From Micavibrio sp. (GTDB lineage: Bacteria; Pseudomonadota; Alphaproteobacteria; Micavibrionales; UBA2020): DNA of 64,000 bases. The translations under genes and the position numbers were made by a program. Position 1 is the stretch's first letter; every line of letters begins with the position of its first letter. Positions 61,725 to 64,000 of this stretch are shown piece after piece. Below the pieces are notes generated by a model that saw only the letters and a list, made by a program, of their open reading frames with translations, searched no databases and was not told where the DNA came from. The stretch spans positions 62,001 through 126,000 of the forward strand of contig JAPWJZ010000010.1 of the NCBI GenBank assembly GCA_028283745.1, given 5' to 3'.

Positions 61725-63227
61725 CTATGCCTCTTCGCACTTGGCCTGCTCCGTAAATAGCGCCAGCACACCGGGGATGCTCACTTTCATCGATGGTGTC
61801 CGCGGCAGGGCATCGACTATAAGAAAACAGACGGGCACATGTGTCGCGGAGAGATGGCGCCGGGCATGTGTTTCTAGCTCGGTCGCTGAAGGCGCAGGCG
61901 ATCCGGGGCTTAACTCGACGGCAGCCACCGGAACTTGACCAAGGCGCATGTCGGGCAATCCCACAACGGCCGCAGCCGCAATTGACGGATGCTTTTGCAA
62001 AGCTTCCACCACCATTTCCGGTATGATCTTGAAGCCGCCGCGCATGATCGCGCCGTCCGCACGTCCCCGATGAAAGATGAAACCATCCTCATCGATCATC
62101 GCAAGGTCGGTGGTGCGTATCCAATCCGGTCCGATCCGCGGCGTGATGACTTCCAGCAACCCCTCTTCACCTGCTGCCAGCGGCTCCCAGGTGACGGGAT
62201 CCACGACACGGAGTTGCGCGCCCGCCCACGGGCGGCCCACGCTGTCAAATTTGTCATCACCGAACGCCTGCCGCAACTCGTAAGTCATGAGCGTGACGGG
62301 TCCACCGAACTCGGTGGCACCATAGGACAGTAGCAGGGGAATATCATACCGCTTTTCAAACGCCCGATGAACCAGCGGATCGATCCCGGCGGCCCCGGAA
62401 CTCACATATTTCAGACTGGAAAGATCCGCGGGGTCGACGTTCTCGGCAAGGACCATCTGCACGCCCGCCGGCGGCAGACCCACTGTCATCGGGCGATATG
62501 TCGTGACGACGTCACGCCAAAGCGAGACGGAAAATTTTTCGGCCAATATCGATGGATGTCCGGCCGCCGCCTTCGGAAGATACGAATAGAGCCCGGAAAT
62601 ATTGCCGAAGGGCAGGAAAATATAGGCGGGCGCCACGGCTGCCCCGCTCGTGTCGACCTTGACAATGTTTTCGCCAACCATGGACCGCGAGATCAGGTCG
62701 AAACTCATCAGAAACCGCTTTGGCACCCCGGTCGTGCCGCTAGTCAGTGTTTCGATGCCCGGCACGGCAAAGGACTCACGATGAGTGCCTGCACCAACCC
62801 GGTCGAGGCCCGGAACCAGATTGATCGGTCGGTGGTCATTGGAATCAACTGCGATGGCGAGCGTTCCGGCAGCCCGAGCTGCGTCTTTGACGACCTCTGT
62901 CCAATCCTGCGTGTCGGCGACGATGGCTGCGAGATTAAGCTGTGCAATATCCGTCGCGATAGCCTCCGCAGATTGAAACGCATAGATCATCACTACCGAA
63001 CGGGAGTCCCGAAGACAGCCCAACAACGACGCCGCGAATGCAGGGCGATTCCGAGCAATGATGCCAATCGGGGTGTCGGCAGAGATACTGGCCGCCTGCA
63101 GAATATCTCCAAGCCGATCGGCAACGAAACGCATCCATCCCCATTCGTAATGGCGATCGCCAAACCGGATAGCGGGTTCTGCGCTGGTGGTCTTGAGCGC
63201 TTCGTTCATGATCGACGCCAACGTCAT
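61725..63227 (-). CDS. AMP-binding acyl-CoA synthetase-like protein (variant motifs)
   Basis: About 500 residues from ATG 63227. A3 motif is TLTSGTTGVPKRFLMS, with Arg in place of the usual Gly after PK; A5 is LSYGATEFGG and a late Lys lies in PRTPSMKVSIPG. The fold and core motifs are intact, but the unusual A3 and A10 contexts suggest an acyl donor or substrate different from the typical ligase. It runs opposite to module 2 and is 64 bases past the thiolase. Confidence 0.85.
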   Translation of the reverse strand: MTLASIMNEALKTTSAEPAIRFGDRHYEWGWMRFVADRLGDILQAASISADTPIGIIARNRPAFAASLLGCLRDSRSVVMIYAFQSAEAIATDIAQLNLAAIVADTQDWTEVVKDAARAAGTLAIAVDSNDHRPINLVPGLDRVGAGTHRESFAVPGIETLTSGTTGVPKRFLMSFDLISRSMVGENIVKVDTSGAAVAPAYIFLPFGNISGLYSYLPKAAAGHPSILAEKFSVSLWRDVVTTYRPMTVGLPPAGVQMVLAENVDPADLSSLKYVSSGAAGIDPLVHRAFEKRYDIPLLLSYGATEFGGPVTLMTYELRQAFGDDKFDSVGRPWAGAQLRVVDPVTWEPLAAGEEGLLEVITPRIGPDWIRTTDLAMIDEDGFIFHRGRADGAIMRGGFKIIPEMVVEALQKHPSIAAAAVVGLPDMRLGQVPVAAVELSPGSPAPSATELETHARRHLSATHVPVCFLIVDALPRTPSMKVSIPGVLALFTEQAKCEEA

Positions 63228-63291
63228 TCCCGTGACTCCGTAAAAGGCTCGGCGCTCCAGACCTGGGAAGGCAGATGCCAACGTCGACGAT

Positions 63292-64000
63292 CTAGAGCAA
63301 TTCGACAGCCATCGCAGTCGCCTCACCTCCGCCTATGCACAATGCGGCCACGCCCTTGCGCAGCCCGCGATTTTGGAGCGCGGCAATCAGCGTCACCAAA
63401 ATCCGCGTGCCTGACGCGCCAATCGGATGCCCGAGCGCGGTAGCTCCGCCGTTCACATTCAACACCGCATGCGGAATGCCCAGATCTCGCATCGCGATCA
63501 TTGCAACTACGGCAAATGCTTCGTTGATCTCGAACAGATCGACATTGCTGATCGCCCACCCCGCTTTATCGAGCACCTTGGATATGGCCGGGACCGGAGC
63601 AGTCGTAAAAAGGCCGGGCTGTTGCGCATGGCCGGCGTGAGCAACGACCCTCGCGATCGGCGACAGACCTAGTTTTTCCGCCACACTTGCGCGCGTCATG
63701 ACGATCGCGGCCGCACCGTCAGAGATGGACGAGGCATTCGCGGCCGTCACTGTACCGTCCTTCGCAAAGGCGGCCTTCAAATGCGGAATTTTCTCGGGCA
63801 TCGCCTTGCCCGGCTGTTCATCAGTTTGGACGACATCGACACCCATGCGCGTCTCAATGTCGACGGCGATAAGTTCGCGGTCGAACGCCCCGCCATCGAT
63901 CGCGGCGAGAGCGCGATTGAGCGACGTTAGGGCATAATCATCCTGCGCTTCGCGTGTAAACTGATAGGCGCGTGCTGCGTCCTCGGCAAAAGCCCCCATT
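63292..64000 (-). CDS. Thiolase (5' end outside window)
   Basis: The last 235 codons of a thiolase: ANASSISDGAAAIVMT, LFEINEAFAVVAMIAM, the His in LGHPIGASGTRIL and second Cys in LCIGGGEATAM. The nucleophile Cys and N-terminus lie beyond 64000. The ORF runs to the right edge. Confidence 0.93.
   Translation of the reverse strand, partial: MGAFAEDAARAYQFTREAQDDYALTSLNRALAAIDGGAFDRELIAVDIETRMGVDVVQTDEQPGKAMPEKIPHLKAAFAKDGTVTAANASSISDGAAAIVMTRASVAEKLGLSPIARVVAHAGHAQQPGLFTTAPVPAISKVLDKAGWAISNVDLFEINEAFAVVAMIAMRDLGIPHAVLNVNGGATALGHPIGASGTRILVTLIAALQNRGLRKGVAALCIGGGEATAMAVELL

Overview
The window reads as two blocks of alphaproteobacterial DNA that meet abruptly near 35.87-35.95 kb. Block A (1 to about 35.87 kb) is a housekeeping chromosome segment. 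It carries clpX, sufE, hisS, cobS-cobT with a J-domain partner, accA, xerD, aroK-aroB, carD, fdxA, a puuA/puuB-like pair, and many small conserved or hypothetical genes. The gene set (CobS/CobT/J-protein trio, CarD, a COG4321-type ribbon-helix-helix protein, a TorF-like porin) suggests an alphaproteobacterium, perhaps Rhodospirillales- or Micavibrio-like; that placement is an inference from gene content. Canonical hairpin-plus-T-run terminators are frequent here.

Block B (about 35.95 to 64 kb) is a dense CoA-thioester catabolic locus of sphingomonad character. It encodes three acyl-CoA dehydrogenases, two thiolases, a thiolase-like protein with a stand-alone DUF35 protein, two SDRs, a crotonase, a MaoC-type hydratase, a class III CoA-transferase, an acetyl-CoA hydrolase/transferase-type protein, two AMP-forming ligases, two ADP-forming-type acyl-CoA synthetase proteins, two amidohydrolases (one frameshifted), an MFS transporter and two GntR regulators. 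Genes are tightly packed and I see only one hairpin terminator candidate, without a clear T-run. At the join, the porin gene loses its 3' end and runs out of frame into the ATP-grasp gene. An assembly chimera is the simplest explanation; a genomic island is possible.

Functionally, block B shows two recognisable modules. Module 1 (36.6-44.3 kb) resembles the actinobacterial igr side-chain-removal operon: paired acyl-CoA dehydrogenases, then a DUF35 protein overlapping an Ltp2-like thiolase-fold protein. That implies dehydrogenation, hydration and retro-aldol cleavage of a branched acyl-CoA. Module 2 (54.8-60.9 kb) is an APH-type kinase, an ACAD11-type dehydrogenase, an SDR, a CoA-transferase and an acyl-CoA ligase. 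This matches the logic of 4-hydroxyacyl-CoA catabolism by LvaA/LvaC/LvaD/LvaE or human ACAD10/11, but no LvaB-like gene is visible. Four copies of the palindrome TTGTATACAA lie upstream of transcription units in block B and nowhere else in the window, so they look like operators of a local GntR regulator.

Other points of interest: an asparagine-synthetase-like protein that has lost the nucleophilic Cys2 and the PP-loop; several unannotated small ORFs (24, 47, 49 and 50 aa); a CarD with a 110-residue histone-H1-like tail; and nested hairpins around the xerD-aroK intergenic region. No tRNA, rRNA, CRISPR array, IS element or integrase of a mobile element was recognised.
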